A stretch of DNA of 64,000 nt from Tenacibaculum pelagium (GCF_014062345.1 NZ_JACGLS010000004.1:124001-188000), one strand, 5' to 3'; counted from the first letter of the stretch, positions 18,446 to 27,130 are shown. Numbers and translations are program-made. The notes: generated by a model not told the origin, from the letters alone.

Positions 18446-18481
18446 ACAAAGACCTCTTTTTAAATTAAAAGAAGTCTTTGT
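18446..18481 (-). terminator. Hairpin after the DUF6909-like gene
   Basis: ACAAAGAC (18446-18453) pairs with GTCTTTGT (18474-18481), and part of the AT-rich interior can also pair. It lies about 30 nt beyond the stop at 18513, isolating that gene from purD. Confidence 0.6.
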
Positions 18482-18512
18482 TTTAAGTTTATTTTTTGCT
18501 GTTTATCAGCGA

Positions 18513-20192
18513 TTAAAATATTTGTTCTAATATTTTCTGAGTAATAGCATAAGTTGGTGTTACACCACTCATTCCTAAACCTCCAGAAGCAAGTGTAGCA
18601 CCCGTTTCTAGCGGGTTATCCGAAGCATAATACGCATAACGTACTTTTATATCTTCACGCACGTTTCCTCTAATTTTAGAATTAGACTGAATTGCTTTTT
18701 GGTAATGAGCTCCTTCCATTTCTAAACCGATAACATTCCATGTTGAATCGTGAAAGAACTTTAATAAATCTTTATTTTGTAAAGAAGTACCTAGCACACT
18801 AACCATAGCACCGTCAAAAGATTGTACTCCGAAACCTTCTAAATCTTCTTTAGTTAGTTCGTTGTTAAATGGATAGTTATCTGCAGTACCTTCAAAAATA
18901 TGTGAAGAAGGAATCATAATATCTCCTTTACCACCTTCTAAAATACCAGCTTTACCCATAATTGATACAGAAACAACATCTAAGTGTATAGATTTCCCTC
19001 CTGTTTTATATGGTTTTAAAAGTTCATCCATTGTTTCGTAAGCTTGCTCACCAAAAGCATAATCCATTACTACAATAACAGGTTTCTCTCCAATAGAATT
19101 TTTCTTTTCGAAAGGAGTAGTGTTCATATCTATTTTTTCAGTATCAATAATTTGTACATTGATATTGGTACCTGAAGTATCTTTTAAATAGATCAACCCG
19201 TTTTCTGAAGCGTAGTTTTTAACAGCCTTTTGTAATGGTTGACTGTTAGAATTACTTAACACTTCGAACAGTTCAAAACCTTTATGTTTTTTAGCCTCTT
19301 TTGGTAGTGCGTTTGGTGCATAAATAGAGTTTAAAACACTATGCATGTTTGCACTAATAATATGAATTGGACGCTCTAATAAATCGTTTTCTAATAAGTT
19401 CTTTTTAATATTATTTGCCCAAAGTTCACCATAAAAGTGATGTCCTATTTCTTCGTTTAATACAGAACTAAACTTTATAGAACGCTTTTCATCAAATAAA
19501 GCTTCATTAATGGCGAGTTTACCTAACCAGTAAATTAGATGGAAGAAACGATTTGGGTTGTCTTCTGTTGAGAATGTATTGTAAGCATCGTAAACTTCAT
19601 CATAAGTTCTTCCTAAAATATTACCTAGGTGAACTACAATAACATCTTTTTCTTCATCAGTAAGTGTTTTATTATATAAAACAATGTCTTCTAAATGCAA
19701 CCACTCACGAATAAAACCTTTACCGTTGTTAATAACTACACGTTCTTTAATTTTATGAGATTCAATAAATAAGAAAGTAAGGTGGGTAAGAATATCATAA
19801 ATTTCTGATCGCCCACGCGTAATTTCAATATTCATTTGATCTTTATCAATACGATAACAATTACGTCTTCTTTTAGGAGGAATAATTACTTCGAATTTAG
19901 AATTTCTAAATCCTTCATCGGCAGTTAAATTAATAAACTGACATTCTTCTATTCCTTCTGGTAAACGTTCGATTACGTAAACTAATCCGTTTAATTCTGT
20001 TTTATCTTCAGCAATCGATCCATAGATCTCTGGGCGTAATGATAATAATGATTTTCTTAATGTTTCACCAGATACTCCCATTGGTTTATAAAATCCACGA
20101 CTAAATAAGTGTCGCATAGAAATGTATAAACGCTCAATGGCATTTGTAGATTCTTGTGCTCTGGTACGTTCTTTATGGTTAGGTTTTGACAT
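18513..20192 (-). CDS. DUF6909-like protein with a nucleoside-phosphorylase-like C-terminal half
   Basis: 559 aa from ATG 20192 (a TTG 18 nt upstream is less likely). The N-terminal half has no motif I know beyond similarity to flavobacterial DUF6909 proteins. The C-terminal about 200 residues carry what look like PNP/UDP-phosphorylase superfamily signatures in the right order: GGKGDIMIPSSHI, SVLGTSL, a VIGLEMEGAHY element matching the MEGA ribose-binding motif, and YYASDNP near the end where these enzymes have a catalytic Asp. A nucleoside- or nucleobase-related activity is therefore possible but unproven. It stands alone between purD and a CtpA-type protease; proximity to purD is suggestive at most. 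Confidence 0.72.
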   Translation of the reverse strand: MSKPNHKERTRAQESTNAIERLYISMRHLFSRGFYKPMGVSGETLRKSLLSLRPEIYGSIAEDKTELNGLVYVIERLPEGIEECQFINLTADEGFRNSKFEVIIPPKRRRNCYRIDKDQMNIEITRGRSEIYDILTHLTFLFIESHKIKERVVINNGKGFIREWLHLEDIVLYNKTLTDEEKDVIVVHLGNILGRTYDEVYDAYNTFSTEDNPNRFFHLIYWLGKLAINEALFDEKRSIKFSSVLNEEIGHHFYGELWANNIKKNLLENDLLERPIHIISANMHSVLNSIYAPNALPKEAKKHKGFELFEVLSNSNSQPLQKAVKNYASENGLIYLKDTSGTNINVQIIDTEKIDMNTTPFEKKNSIGEKPVIVVMDYAFGEQAYETMDELLKPYKTGGKSIHLDVVSVSIMGKAGILEGGKGDIMIPSSHIFEGTADNYPFNNELTKEDLEGFGVQSFDGAMVSVLGTSLQNKDLLKFFHDSTWNVIGLEMEGAHYQKAIQSNSKIRGNVREDIKVRYAYYASDNPLETGATLASGGLGMSGVTPTYAITQKILEQIF

Positions 20193-20233
20193 ATGTTTTT
20201 TAAAGGTCAAAGATACAAATTATGTAGTTGATG

Positions 20234-21859
20234 TTATTTGGTTAAAATGCTGCGGTATTCTTTTTGGTTTTTTAATAAATCAACAGCTTTTTTAATGGTT
20301 TTATCATTTTTTAACTGATGCTTATACATCCCCTCTTTATAATTGTATCGTTTTACAATTTCGTTTTCTATTTCTTTTGAAACAACATCTTCATTCAAAG
20401 CTATTTTAGTTACTTTTTCTTCTTTCAATTTTTGAAGAATTGAGTTGAAATCAGTAGTAATTTCATTGTTGTTTTTTACTGATTTATAAGCTTTCTTAAA
20501 TAATTTTTCTTCTTTAGTTACAAAAGCAGTATCCTTTGTTAAAAGGTAGTTTTTAAAATTATTAAAGTTTGATGGAGTAAACGCGAAACCTTCACTAGAT
20601 ATTCTTGAGGTTTGATTCGCAAAATCTGTAACAAAATTAAAAATAGCTTTTGATTTTAATAACGATTTTGTTTCATCCGTTTTTTTAGAGAAATCCATTT
20701 TTACATCAGGAGTTACACCACCACCATCATATACTGTGCGTCCATTTTGAGTTGTAAATAGATTTACTTCACCATCAGAAAATTTAGGAACTTTTCCTGT
20801 TTTTAAATCACGATTTGCATAATCTAATTCTTGAATACATCGTCCACTAGGTGTATAGTATTTAGAAATTGTAGCTTTCATTTGCGTACCATAATTCAAT
20901 TCAAAGTAACGCTGTACTAAACCTTTTCCAAATGATCGTTCACCCATTACCACAGCACGGTCGTAGTCTTGTAGTGCACCAGAAACAATTTCGGAAGCAG
21001 AAGCTGAGCGTCCATCAATTAATACTACTACTGGTATTTCGGTATCTAAAGGTTCTCTATTTGTTTTATAAGTTCTACTATTTTTTTTAATCTTTCCTCT
21101 AGTATCAACAACTTTTAGCCCTTTAGGAATAAATAAATTGGTAATATTTACAGCATCGAATAAAGAACCTCCTGGATTGCTACGTAAATCGAATACCAGT
21201 TTTTTCATTCCTTTTTCTTTCAATTCTTTAAATGCTTTAGAAACTCCTTCGGTTGCTTTTCGGCTGGTAAAACGAGTTAAAATAATATACCCTGTTTCAT
21301 CATCAATCATATCGTAAAAAGGCACAGGATTTACAACAACCTTATCTAAGGTTAAATTAATGTTTTGAGTTTTCCCATTCCTATCAATAACTAAAGAAAT
21401 TTTCTTATTGGGAGTTCCTTTTACCATTTGAGAGTATTGACTTTTCTCAAGCTCAGCTAATTCTTGACCATTTACAGTAGTAATAAGGTCACCAGCTTTT
21501 AAGCCAGCTTTATCAGCTGAAAAACCTTTATAAACTTCTGCGATTACAATTCCTTTTTTTATATAAAATGAAGAAATACCGATACCACCATATTCTCCTT
21601 CTCTACGAATACGAGCGTCTTCAACTGCTTGCTCATTGTAAAAATTAGTATAAGGATCTAAGTTTTTTAAGGTGTTTTTAATTGCTTTATTAGTAAGCTC
21701 ACCAGGGTTAATTTCATCAATATAATTAATGTTTAACTCTTTAAATAAGTTGTTGTAAATCTCAATTTGTTTGGCGATTTCAAAAAATCGAGATTGAAAC
21801 GAGAATAGGAGCGAGATAATAACGAGGGATCCAACAAAAAGTATTTTTCTATTTTTCAT
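20234..21859 (-). CDS. S41 family C-terminal processing peptidase (CtpA-like)
   Basis: 541 aa. An N-terminal membrane anchor or signal (about 5-22) precedes a PDZ domain (about 85-165) and the S41 serine protease core. The catalytic Ser lies in GRSASASEIVSGALQDY and the Lys in GERSFGKGLVQ, about 25 residues later, as in tail-specific proteases. A further about 150-residue basic C-terminal extension follows. It acts in the periplasm on C-terminal tails. Its start overlaps the 3' end of rnpA by 11 bp, so the two are co-transcribed. Confidence 0.92.
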   Translation of the reverse strand: MKNRKILFVGSLVIISLLFSFQSRFFEIAKQIEIYNNLFKELNINYIDEINPGELTNKAIKNTLKNLDPYTNFYNEQAVEDARIRREGEYGGIGISSFYIKKGIVIAEVYKGFSADKAGLKAGDLITTVNGQELAELEKSQYSQMVKGTPNKKISLVIDRNGKTQNINLTLDKVVVNPVPFYDMIDDETGYIILTRFTSRKATEGVSKAFKELKEKGMKKLVFDLRSNPGGSLFDAVNITNLFIPKGLKVVDTRGKIKKNSRTYKTNREPLDTEIPVVVLIDGRSASASEIVSGALQDYDRAVVMGERSFGKGLVQRYFELNYGTQMKATISKYYTPSGRCIQELDYANRDLKTGKVPKFSDGEVNLFTTQNGRTVYDGGGVTPDVKMDFSKKTDETKSLLKSKAIFNFVTDFANQTSRISSEGFAFTPSNFNNFKNYLLTKDTAFVTKEEKLFKKAYKSVKNNNEITTDFNSILQKLKEEKVTKIALNEDVVSKEIENEIVKRYNYKEGMYKHQLKNDKTIKKAVDLLKNQKEYRSILTK

Positions 21860-22232
21860 CCTTAGAAGTTTCTGCTAAAAAAAGCGTTAATAATTTCTTC
21901 ATTTTATGCTCTAAATCGGCATATTTCCATTCATCCTTTGCAATATAAGAAATCATAAACACATATGGTTCTTTAACCCCATCGTAAACAACTTGTTTTT
22001 CTTTTCGATATACTTCTCGTAATAAGCGTTTTATGCGATTACGATCTGCTGCTTTTTTAAAATTTCGTTTAGGCACAGAAACACCAACTTGTACAGGAAA
22101 TTTCATTTCCTGTTTCGCTGGCACATACACCATTCGTAAAGGAAAAACTTTTATAGATTTTCCTTCTTCATATAACTTTCCGATTAATTTTTTGCTTTTT
22201 AATCGCTCTTCTTGTCCTAATGTAAACCTCAT
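21849..22232 (-). CDS. rnpA: Ribonuclease P protein component
   Basis: 127 aa, basic. The RNR motif ADRNRIKRLLREVYR, preceded by VSVPKRNFKKA, identifies the RNase P protein that binds the P RNA and pre-tRNA leader. It is not followed by yidD or yidC, and rpmH is not adjacent; instead it is coupled to the CtpA-type protease gene, an arrangement common in Flavobacteriia. Confidence 0.95.
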   Translation of the reverse strand: MRFTLGQEERLKSKKLIGKLYEEGKSIKVFPLRMVYVPAKQEMKFPVQVGVSVPKRNFKKAADRNRIKRLLREVYRKEKQVVYDGVKEPYVFMISYIAKDEWKYADLEHKMKKLLTLFLAETSKDEK

Positions 22233-22361
22233 CTAATACAAACATACATAAACCTATAGTAAAAACCATTTTTTTACCTATTTTTGAGACAATACACTTT
22301 TAATTAAAAACAGGTGTATTTAATTACCCTTAAAACAAAAACTAAATTATATAAGAAACTT

Positions 22362-23540
22362 ATGAAACCCGATTTATTTCAAGCGCCGGATTATTATCAA
22401 ATAGATGATTTGTTAAATGAAGAACATAAATTAGTTCGTGATGCCTCAAGAGAGTGGGTAAAGCGAGATGTGTCGCCAATTATAGAAGAGTATGCACAAC
22501 GTGCTGAATTTCCAACACAAATTATTGGTGGTTTAGCAGAAATTGGAGCTTTTGGACCTTATATTCCTGAAGAATATGGAGGAGCTGGATTAGATCAAAT
22601 TTCTTATGGTTTAATTATGCAAGAAATAGAACGTGGTGATTCGGGTGTTCGTAGTACGGCTTCCGTACAATCGTCTTTAGTAATGTATCCTATTTGGAAA
22701 TACGGAAATGAAGCGCAACGTAATAAATATTTACCAAAATTAGCTTCTGGTGAATGGATGGGATGTTTTGGTTTAACGGAGCCTAACCACGGATCGAACC
22801 CTGGAGGAATGGAAACGAAGTTTAAAGATATGGGAGACCACTATCTTTTAAATGGAGCTAAAATGTGGATTTCTAACGCACCTTTTGCACAAGTAGCAGT
22901 TGTTTGGGCAAAGAATGAAGAAGGAAGAATTCACGGATTGATTGTTGAGCGTGGAATGGAAGGTTTTTCGACTCCAGAAACGCATAACAAATGGTCGTTA
23001 AGAGCATCTTCTACTGGAGAATTGATTTTTGATAATGTAAAAGTTCCGAAAGAAAATTTATTACCTAATAAATCAGGATTAGGAGCTCCATTAGGTTGTT
23101 TAGATTCTGCTAGATATGGTATTGCATGGGGAGCGATAGGTGCTGCAATGGATTGTTATGATACTGCTTTAAGATATTCGAAAGAAAGAATGCAGTTTGG
23201 TAAGCCAATAGGTCAGTTTCAACTACAACAAAAGAAATTAGCTGAAATGATTACTGAAATTACCAAAGCTCAATTATTAGCATGGCGATTAGGAGTACTT
23301 AGAAATGAAGGAAAAGCAACTTCTGCTCAAATATCTATGGCTAAACGTAATAATGTAGATATGGCAATAAAAATTGCTAGAGAAGCTAGACAAATGTTAG
23401 GTGGTATGGGTATTTCTGGAGAATATTCTATTATGCGCCATTCTATGAATTTAGAAAGTGTAATTACTTACGAAGGAACACATGACATCCACTTACTAAT
23501 TACAGGATTGGATGTTACTGGGTTAAATGCCTTTAAATAA
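22362..23540 (+). CDS. Acyl-CoA dehydrogenase, probably glutaryl-CoA dehydrogenase
   Basis: 392 aa from ATG 22362; a GTG at 22314 would add 16 residues that do not look conserved. FAD flavoprotein of the ACAD superfamily with GCFGLTEPNHGSNPGGMET, LRASSTGELIFDNVKVP, KERMQFGKPIGQFQ and a catalytic Glu in SVITYEGTHDIH. The ERGDSGVRSTASVQSSL stretch and the YEGTHDIH ending favour the glutaryl-CoA dehydrogenase branch (lysine/tryptophan breakdown, giving crotonyl-CoA). It is divergent from rnpA and ends at a strong terminator. Confidence 0.9.
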   Translation: MKPDLFQAPDYYQIDDLLNEEHKLVRDASREWVKRDVSPIIEEYAQRAEFPTQIIGGLAEIGAFGPYIPEEYGGAGLDQISYGLIMQEIERGDSGVRSTASVQSSLVMYPIWKYGNEAQRNKYLPKLASGEWMGCFGLTEPNHGSNPGGMETKFKDMGDHYLLNGAKMWISNAPFAQVAVVWAKNEEGRIHGLIVERGMEGFSTPETHNKWSLRASSTGELIFDNVKVPKENLLPNKSGLGAPLGCLDSARYGIAWGAIGAAMDCYDTALRYSKERMQFGKPIGQFQLQQKKLAEMITEITKAQLLAWRLGVLRNEGKATSAQISMAKRNNVDMAIKIAREARQMLGGMGISGEYSIMRHSMNLESVITYEGTHDIHLLITGLDVTGLNAFK

Positions 23541-23545
23541 AAAAG

Positions 23546-23581
23546 AAAAAGAGTTCCGTTTTTAAACGGAACTCTTTTTTT
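23546..23581 (+). terminator. Strong rho-independent terminator (bidirectional)
   Basis: AGAGTTCCGTTT (23550-23561) pairs with AAACGGAACTCT (23564-23575), flanked by an A-run on the left and a T-run on the right; it can serve both strands. Confidence 0.9.
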
Positions 23582-23603
23582 AATCTACTATTAAAAACCA
23601 ATA

Positions 23604-23738
23604 TTACTTTTTTTTCTTACCGCTATTAACAAGAATTAAAAGAGTAGCGATCAACCCTAAACAAACAAAACCAAAGATTGCTATCATAATTGTTCCGTTT
23701 GTCCAAGAAACTAAGGGGATATTAACCAACTGTACCAT
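23604..23738 (-). CDS. 44-aa single-pass membrane protein
   Basis: ATG at 23738, stop at 23604. The peptide has a polar N-terminus (MVQLVNIPLVSW), one hydrophobic helix (about 16-39, IMIAIFGFVCLGLIATLLIL) and a tail of four lysines, giving a clear N-out/C-in orientation. Similar orphan mini-proteins ending in lysines are frequent in flavobacteria, with no known function. It ends next to the bidirectional terminator at 23546. Confidence 0.6.
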   Translation of the reverse strand: MVQLVNIPLVSWTNGTIMIAIFGFVCLGLIATLLILVNSGKKKK

Positions 23739-23825
23739 TACCTTATATTTTACTTCAAAAATAAGTCTAGCTATTAGTTTAAAATATGATTTTTATCAGG
23801 GTTTGAGAATTCTCCAATAACTTAG

Positions 23826-24067
23826 TTATGTTTCTATTGTTTTGTTTAATAACCTTGTCCATTTAAAACCAAGTTTAAACAATAAGAAAATTAAGACAAA
23901 ATAACCTCCATTAAAAAAAAAATAACTAAAGTGTATTTACCAAAATAACCATTGATTAACTGTTTAGCTGTTAAAAATATGTTTGGATTGAGGTAAATCG
24001 CACGGAGAGAATATATTGTTAGAAAACAAGCAATTAATAAAAAAACAAACCCTAATATTTTTCTCAT
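23826..24067 (-). pseudogene. Two-TM small membrane protein, apparently frameshifted at a T10 tract
   Basis: The ORF starts at ATG 24067, one base inside the stop of the gene upstream (TAATG coupling). As written it makes 58 aa and stops near 23891. Codons 48-52 run through ten consecutive T (A10 at 23913-23922 on the plus strand). Insertion of one T restores a frame of about 81 aa that adds NGGYFVLIFLLFKLGFKW and TRLLNKTIET, stopping at 23826. The restored protein has two TM helices and a C-terminal LFKxGxKW motif typical of small flavobacterial membrane proteins. It may be a true mutation, phase variation by slippage, or a sequencing error. Confidence 0.5.
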
Positions 24068-24609
24068 TATTCTTTAAATTTAGTATTCAAACCATCAATA
24101 CTGGTTTGATTTCTATCTTTCCAATATTGCTCAATATTCTTAGGCCCTTTTTCTTCTGCCCAATCTAGTAATTCATTTCGTTCACCTTGATACTCGTAAA
24201 AAGGGATAGACATTCCACAGGAGGTTTGAATACTCTCAACTGCTACATCAAAAATTTGTCGCGTTCCAGATAAAGATGGAAATTGAGAAATTAAATTGTC
24301 CCACTCAGGATTTTCAGGTAATATTTCAGTGGCTTTTCCATATAAACGTAGAATATTAGGAGCGTCTTCAAAAGCACAAAACATAATAGTTATTCTGTTG
24401 TCGTCTAATAAATGTGCTGAGGTTTCGTTACCACTTCCTGTAACACTTAACCAAGCAACACGATTTTCATTTAATACTCGAAAAGAGTCCATGCCTTTTG
24501 GAGATAAATTAATGCGTCCGTCTTTAGGTGAAGTAGCCACAAAAAACACTTTTTGAGCTTCTATAAACTTCTGAATTCTATTGGTTATTTTATCGTAAAA
24601 CTTAGCCAT
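24067..24609 (-). CDS. Pyridoxamine 5'-phosphate oxidase-family (FMN-binding split barrel) protein
   Basis: 180 aa. The opening FIEAQKVFFVATSPKDGRINLSPKG and the core WLSVTGSGNETSAHL...ITIMFCAFEDAPNILRLYGKA are typical of PNPOx-like flavoproteins that bind FMN or F420/heme. It is not PdxH. The substrate is unknown. It lies 10 bp downstream of glpK, and its stop is coupled to the frameshifted small membrane ORF. Confidence 0.85.
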   Translation of the reverse strand: MAKFYDKITNRIQKFIEAQKVFFVATSPKDGRINLSPKGMDSFRVLNENRVAWLSVTGSGNETSAHLLDDNRITIMFCAFEDAPNILRLYGKATEILPENPEWDNLISQFPSLSGTRQIFDVAVESIQTSCGMSIPFYEYQGERNELLDWAEEKGPKNIEQYWKDRNQTSIDGLNTKFKE

Positions 24610-24619
24610 ATCTTAATAT

Positions 24620-26101
24620 TTAATCAATCCAATCTTTAGTGCGTTCAACAGCTTTTTGCCATTTGGCATATAATTTTTCTCTTTTTTCGTTTGAAAAAGT
24701 AGGAGAGAAGGTATTACTAATTTTACGTCTATCTAGAATATCATCTTGTTTCCATAAACCAACACAAATTCCTGCTAAATATGCAGCACCCATTATAGTT
24801 GTTTCAATAATTTCTGGACGCTCTACTTCAGTATTTAAAATATCTGCTTGAAATTGCATTAAATAACTATTAGCACAAGCACCACCATCAACTTTTAAAG
24901 ATGTCAATGCTACTTCGCTATCTTTTTGCATTACATCTAAAATGTCTTTGGTTTGATAAGCTAACGAATCTAAGGTTGCTTTGATTAAATGATTTTTACC
25001 TGTATCGCGAGTTAAACCAAATACAGCACCGCGAGCATACATATCCCAATAGGGTGCACCTAAACCAGCAAAAGCAGGAACTATATATACAGGGTTTTCT
25101 TCTTTTATACTTTCAGCTAAAGCTTCACTTTCTTTAGCATCGTTTATAATTTGTAATCCGTCTCGTAACCATTGAATTGCAGACCCAGCAACAAAAACAC
25201 TTCCTTCTAAAGCATAATATACCTTATTATCTATTCCCCAAGCGATGGTGGTTAACAATCCGTTTTTAGAATATTCGAGCTCTTCACCAGTATTCATCAA
25301 CATAAAACACCCTGTACCATAGGTGTTTTTAGCTTCACCTTTGTTAAAACAAGCTTGACCGAATAAAGCTGCTTGTTGATCGCCAGCAATTCCTGCAATA
25401 GGAATTTGAACTCCATCTAATTCGTAATTTCCAAAATGATGCGAGGATGGTTTAACTTCGGGAAGCATAGATAATGGAATTTCTAATTCTTTTAATAAAG
25501 TTTCACTCCATGTTAAGTTTTTGATGTCGTATAGCATTGTGCGAGAAGCATTACTATAATCGGTTGCATGTACAGCACCATTAGTTAAGTTCCATAACAA
25601 CCAGGTGTCTATAGTTCCAAAAAGTAAATTCCCCTTTTCTGCTTCAGTTTTTGCGCCATCTACATTGTTTAAAATCCAATTGATTTTAGTTGCAGAAAAA
25701 TAACTATCGATAACCAAACCTGTAGTTTTACGAATATGATTTTCTAATCCTTTTCCTTTAAGATGTTCACAAATATTAGCGGTACGCTTATCTTGCCAAA
25801 CAATAGCGTTATAGATTGGTTTTCCTGTTTTTTTATTCCAAACAACAGTTGTTTCTCGCTGATTGGTAATTCCGATTCCTACAATTTCTGTAGCTTTAAT
25901 ATTGGCTTGTTGAATTACCTTTTTTAAGGTAAAAAGCTGAGTTTCCAAGATTTCTAAAGCATTATGTTCTACCCAACCAGATTTTGGAAATATTTGTTGA
26001 AACTCTTGCTGATTCATAGCAACAATTTCTCCAGACTCATTAATAATTACCGAACGAGAACTCGTTGTACCTTGGTCTAACGCAACAATATATTTAGCCA
26101 T
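24620..26101 (-). CDS. glpK: Glycerol kinase
   Basis: 493 aa, full length. FGGY-family kinase: [13 protein letters not shown] at the N-terminus (ATP phosphate loop), [23 protein letters not shown], and [20 protein letters not shown] plus [18 protein letters not shown] of the C-terminal domain. It phosphorylates glycerol to glycerol-3-phosphate. No glpF or glpD is adjacent. The terminator of a small-peptide unit lies 52 bp upstream, so glpK must have its own promoter or depend on read-through. Confidence 0.97.
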   Translation of the reverse strand: MAKYIVALDQGTTSSRSVIINESGEIVAMNQQEFQQIFPKSGWVEHNALEILETQLFTLKKVIQQANIKATEIVGIGITNQRETTVVWNKKTGKPIYNAIVWQDKRTANICEHLKGKGLENHIRKTTGLVIDSYFSATKINWILNNVDGAKTEAEKGNLLFGTIDTWLLWNLTNGAVHATDYSNASRTMLYDIKNLTWSETLLKELEIPLSMLPEVKPSSHHFGNYELDGVQIPIAGIAGDQQAALFGQACFNKGEAKNTYGTGCFMLMNTGEELEYSKNGLLTTIAWGIDNKVYYALEGSVFVAGSAIQWLRDGLQIINDAKESEALAESIKEENPVYIVPAFAGLGAPYWDMYARGAVFGLTRDTGKNHLIKATLDSLAYQTKDILDVMQKDSEVALTSLKVDGGACANSYLMQFQADILNTEVERPEIIETTIMGAAYLAGICVGLWKQDDILDRRKISNTFSPTFSNEKREKLYAKWQKAVERTKDWID

Positions 26102-26153
26102 TTAAATTGTGATGAAAGGTTAAAACAGCAATTTACAATTTATACTTATGAGA

Positions 26154-26187
26154 ATAAAAAAACCTTCTAGATTTTCTAGAAGGTTTA
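26154..26187 (-). terminator. Terminator of peptide unit 1
   Basis: AACCTTCTAGA (26161-26171), loop TTT, TCTAGAAGGTT (26175-26185), with an A-run on the left that is a U-run in the minus-strand RNA. The stem is the same as in units 2 and 3. Confidence 0.9.
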
Positions 26188-26208
26188 CATTTTGTTGGTT
26201 AGTTTTGC

Positions 26209-26310
26209 TTAGTGTCTTAAAGCATAACTAGCTCCTTTTCCAAACTCTGATAAAGTAGTTGAAAATTTATTTAAAATTCCCGTTGTCTTTTGTAGTAATA
26301 ATTTCCCCAT
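26209..26310 (-). CDS. 33-aa cationic peptide, unit 1 (tandem family)
   Basis: ATG at 26310, stop TAA at 26209. The peptide begins MGKLLLQKTTGILNKF and ends EFGKGASYALRH, with Lys at 3, 8, 15 and 25, Arg32 and a single Glu, and hydrophobic residues spaced as in an amphipathic helix. There is no signal peptide. Unit 2 encodes the same peptide form, and the about 60 nt covering the last ten codons and the 3' UTR are almost identical between units, indicating a recent tandem duplication under selection for the C-terminus. Possible roles are a leaderless antimicrobial or membrane-active peptide, a signal, or an intracellular regulator. A TACTTTTG box lies 47 bp upstream, but this unit lacks the 31-bp operator of the others. 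Confidence 0.68.
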   Translation of the reverse strand: MGKLLLQKTTGILNKFSTTLSEFGKGASYALRH

Positions 26311-26356
26311 TTTCCTCTTTTTAAATCCCTTGTTTTTTTGTTCAAAATGAACGGTA

Positions 26357-26364
26357 CAAAAGTA
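26357..26364 (-). promoter_or_regulatory. -7 box of peptide unit 1 (no operator)
   Basis: TACTTTTG on the minus strand. At the position where the other units carry the direct-repeat operator (25 bp further upstream) no related sequence is present. Confidence 0.55.
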
Positions 26365-26633
26365 TATTAGATAAAGAATATTGCAAAGAAATATTATGTG
26401 TTATCTTAAGAAAAACGAGAGCTGTAATAATATGTGTAGATTACTGTGTTTTTAATAAATTAAGCTCATTTTTGATGATTTAAACTCAGTAAAAAGAACA
26501 TTTTATTGATTATAAATTTTCGGTTTTCTTGAGTTTTATAAAGAAAATCAACTCCTTATAGGTTTTTTCGTAAGATAAAAGGAGAATTAAGTGTTTTTAT
26601 AAAGATACTATATTGTAAATTTATTGTTAAATA
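26365..26633. other. Non-coding gap between peptide units 1 and 2
   Basis: AT-rich, with no ORF of note on either strand and no copy of the 31-bp operator. Only a weak inverted repeat CTCCTT...AAGGAG is seen around 26551-26584. It may hold a decayed upstream region of unit 1. Confidence 0.4.
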
Positions 26634-26666
26634 ATAAAAAACCTTCTAGATTTTCTAGAAGGTTTA
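26634..26666 (-). terminator. Terminator of peptide unit 2
   Basis: AACCTTCTAGA (26640-26650), TTT, TCTAGAAGGTT (26654-26664), identical stem and loop to unit 1, with a U-run on the minus strand. Confidence 0.9.
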
Positions 26667-26687
26667 CATTTTTGTTGGTTAGTTTGC

Positions 26688-26789
26688 TTAGTGTCTTAAA
26701 GCATAACTAGCTCCTTTTCCATACTCAGCTAATGCTGAAAAAAAACTATTAATCCCCTTAGTAGTTTTTGTAAGTAAAAATTTCCCCAT
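26688..26789 (-). CDS. 33-aa cationic peptide, unit 2 (tandem family)
   Basis: ATG at 26789, stop at 26688. It begins MGKFLLTKTTKGINSFF and ends EYGKGASYALRH. Compared with unit 1 the length is the same; the N-terminal MGK, TKTT/QKTT, and the last ten residues are conserved while the middle varies, the pattern of a functional peptide rather than chance ORFs. The gene is preceded by a perfect TACATTTG promoter box and the 31-bp double-site operator, and followed by its own terminator, so it is a compact monocistronic unit. Confidence 0.7.
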   Translation of the reverse strand: MGKFLLTKTTKGINSFFSALAEYGKGASYALRH

Positions 26790-26838
26790 TTTTTTACGTT
26801 TTTAAATTCCCCTTAATGTTTTGTTCAAAAGAACATTA

Positions 26839-26902
26839 CAAATGTATGTTAGAAGTTTAGATTTAAAAAGGGGATTTCCGCTGAAAAAAGTGTGATTTTC
26901 CG
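26839..26902 (-). promoter_or_regulatory. Promoter and double-site operator of peptide unit 2
   Basis: -7 box TACATTTG at 26839-26846. The operator comprises GGATTTCCG (26872-26880), the spacer CTGAAAAAAGTGT and GATTTTCCG (26894-26902), given on the plus strand. Half-site period is 22 bp and the proximal site starts exactly 25 bp from the -7 box, overlapping the expected -33 region, as for an activator that replaces the -33 contact. Confidence 0.7.
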
Positions 26903-26922
26903 AATTTATAAAATGTTATAAA

Positions 26923-26956
26923 TAAAAAAACCTTCTAGAAATTTCTAGAAGGTTAA
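26923..26956 (-). terminator. Terminator of degenerate unit 3
   Basis: AACCTTCTAGAAATTTCTAGAAGGTT is split into perfect 13-bp halves (26929-26941 and 26942-26954) with a minus-strand U-run; same stem as units 1 and 2. Confidence 0.88.
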
Positions 26957-27005
26957 TTTTTCCCCTTAAATATCCTTTTTCATTGTAGAACGAAAATTGA
27001 TACTA
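26957..27005 (-). other. Degenerate unit 3: promoter and terminator kept, peptide ORF lost
   Basis: Between the unit-3 promoter and terminator only about 50 nt remain, with a start-less AAGGGGAAAAATTAA that resembles the beginning of the peptide gene (GGG AAA) and a five-codon MKKDI reading frame. A short transcript of about 75 nt is expected; whether it functions as an RNA is unknown. Confidence 0.45.
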
Positions 27006-27069
27006 CAAATATATGTTAGAGCTTTAGGTTTAAAAAGGGGATATCCGCTGAAAAAAGTGTGGATTTCCG
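27006..27069 (-). promoter_or_regulatory. Promoter and double-site operator of unit 3
   Basis: -7 box TATATTTG at 27006-27013. Half-sites GGATATCCG (27039-27047) and GGATTTCCG (27061-27069) around CTGAAAAAAGTGT; same 22-bp period and same 25-bp distance to the -7 box as in unit 2. Confidence 0.7.
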
Positions 27070-27092
27070 TGAAGAGTATTTTTGTGTAAAAT

Positions 27093-27130
27093 AAATAAAC
27101 CTTTCAAGCATATGCCCGAAAGGTTTATTT
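27093..27130 (-). terminator. Terminator-like hairpin of unit 4
   Basis: AAATAAACCTTTC (27093-27105) pairs perfectly with GAAAGGTTTATTT (27118-27130) around a 12-nt loop. The stem sequence differs from units 1-3. Confidence 0.75.
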
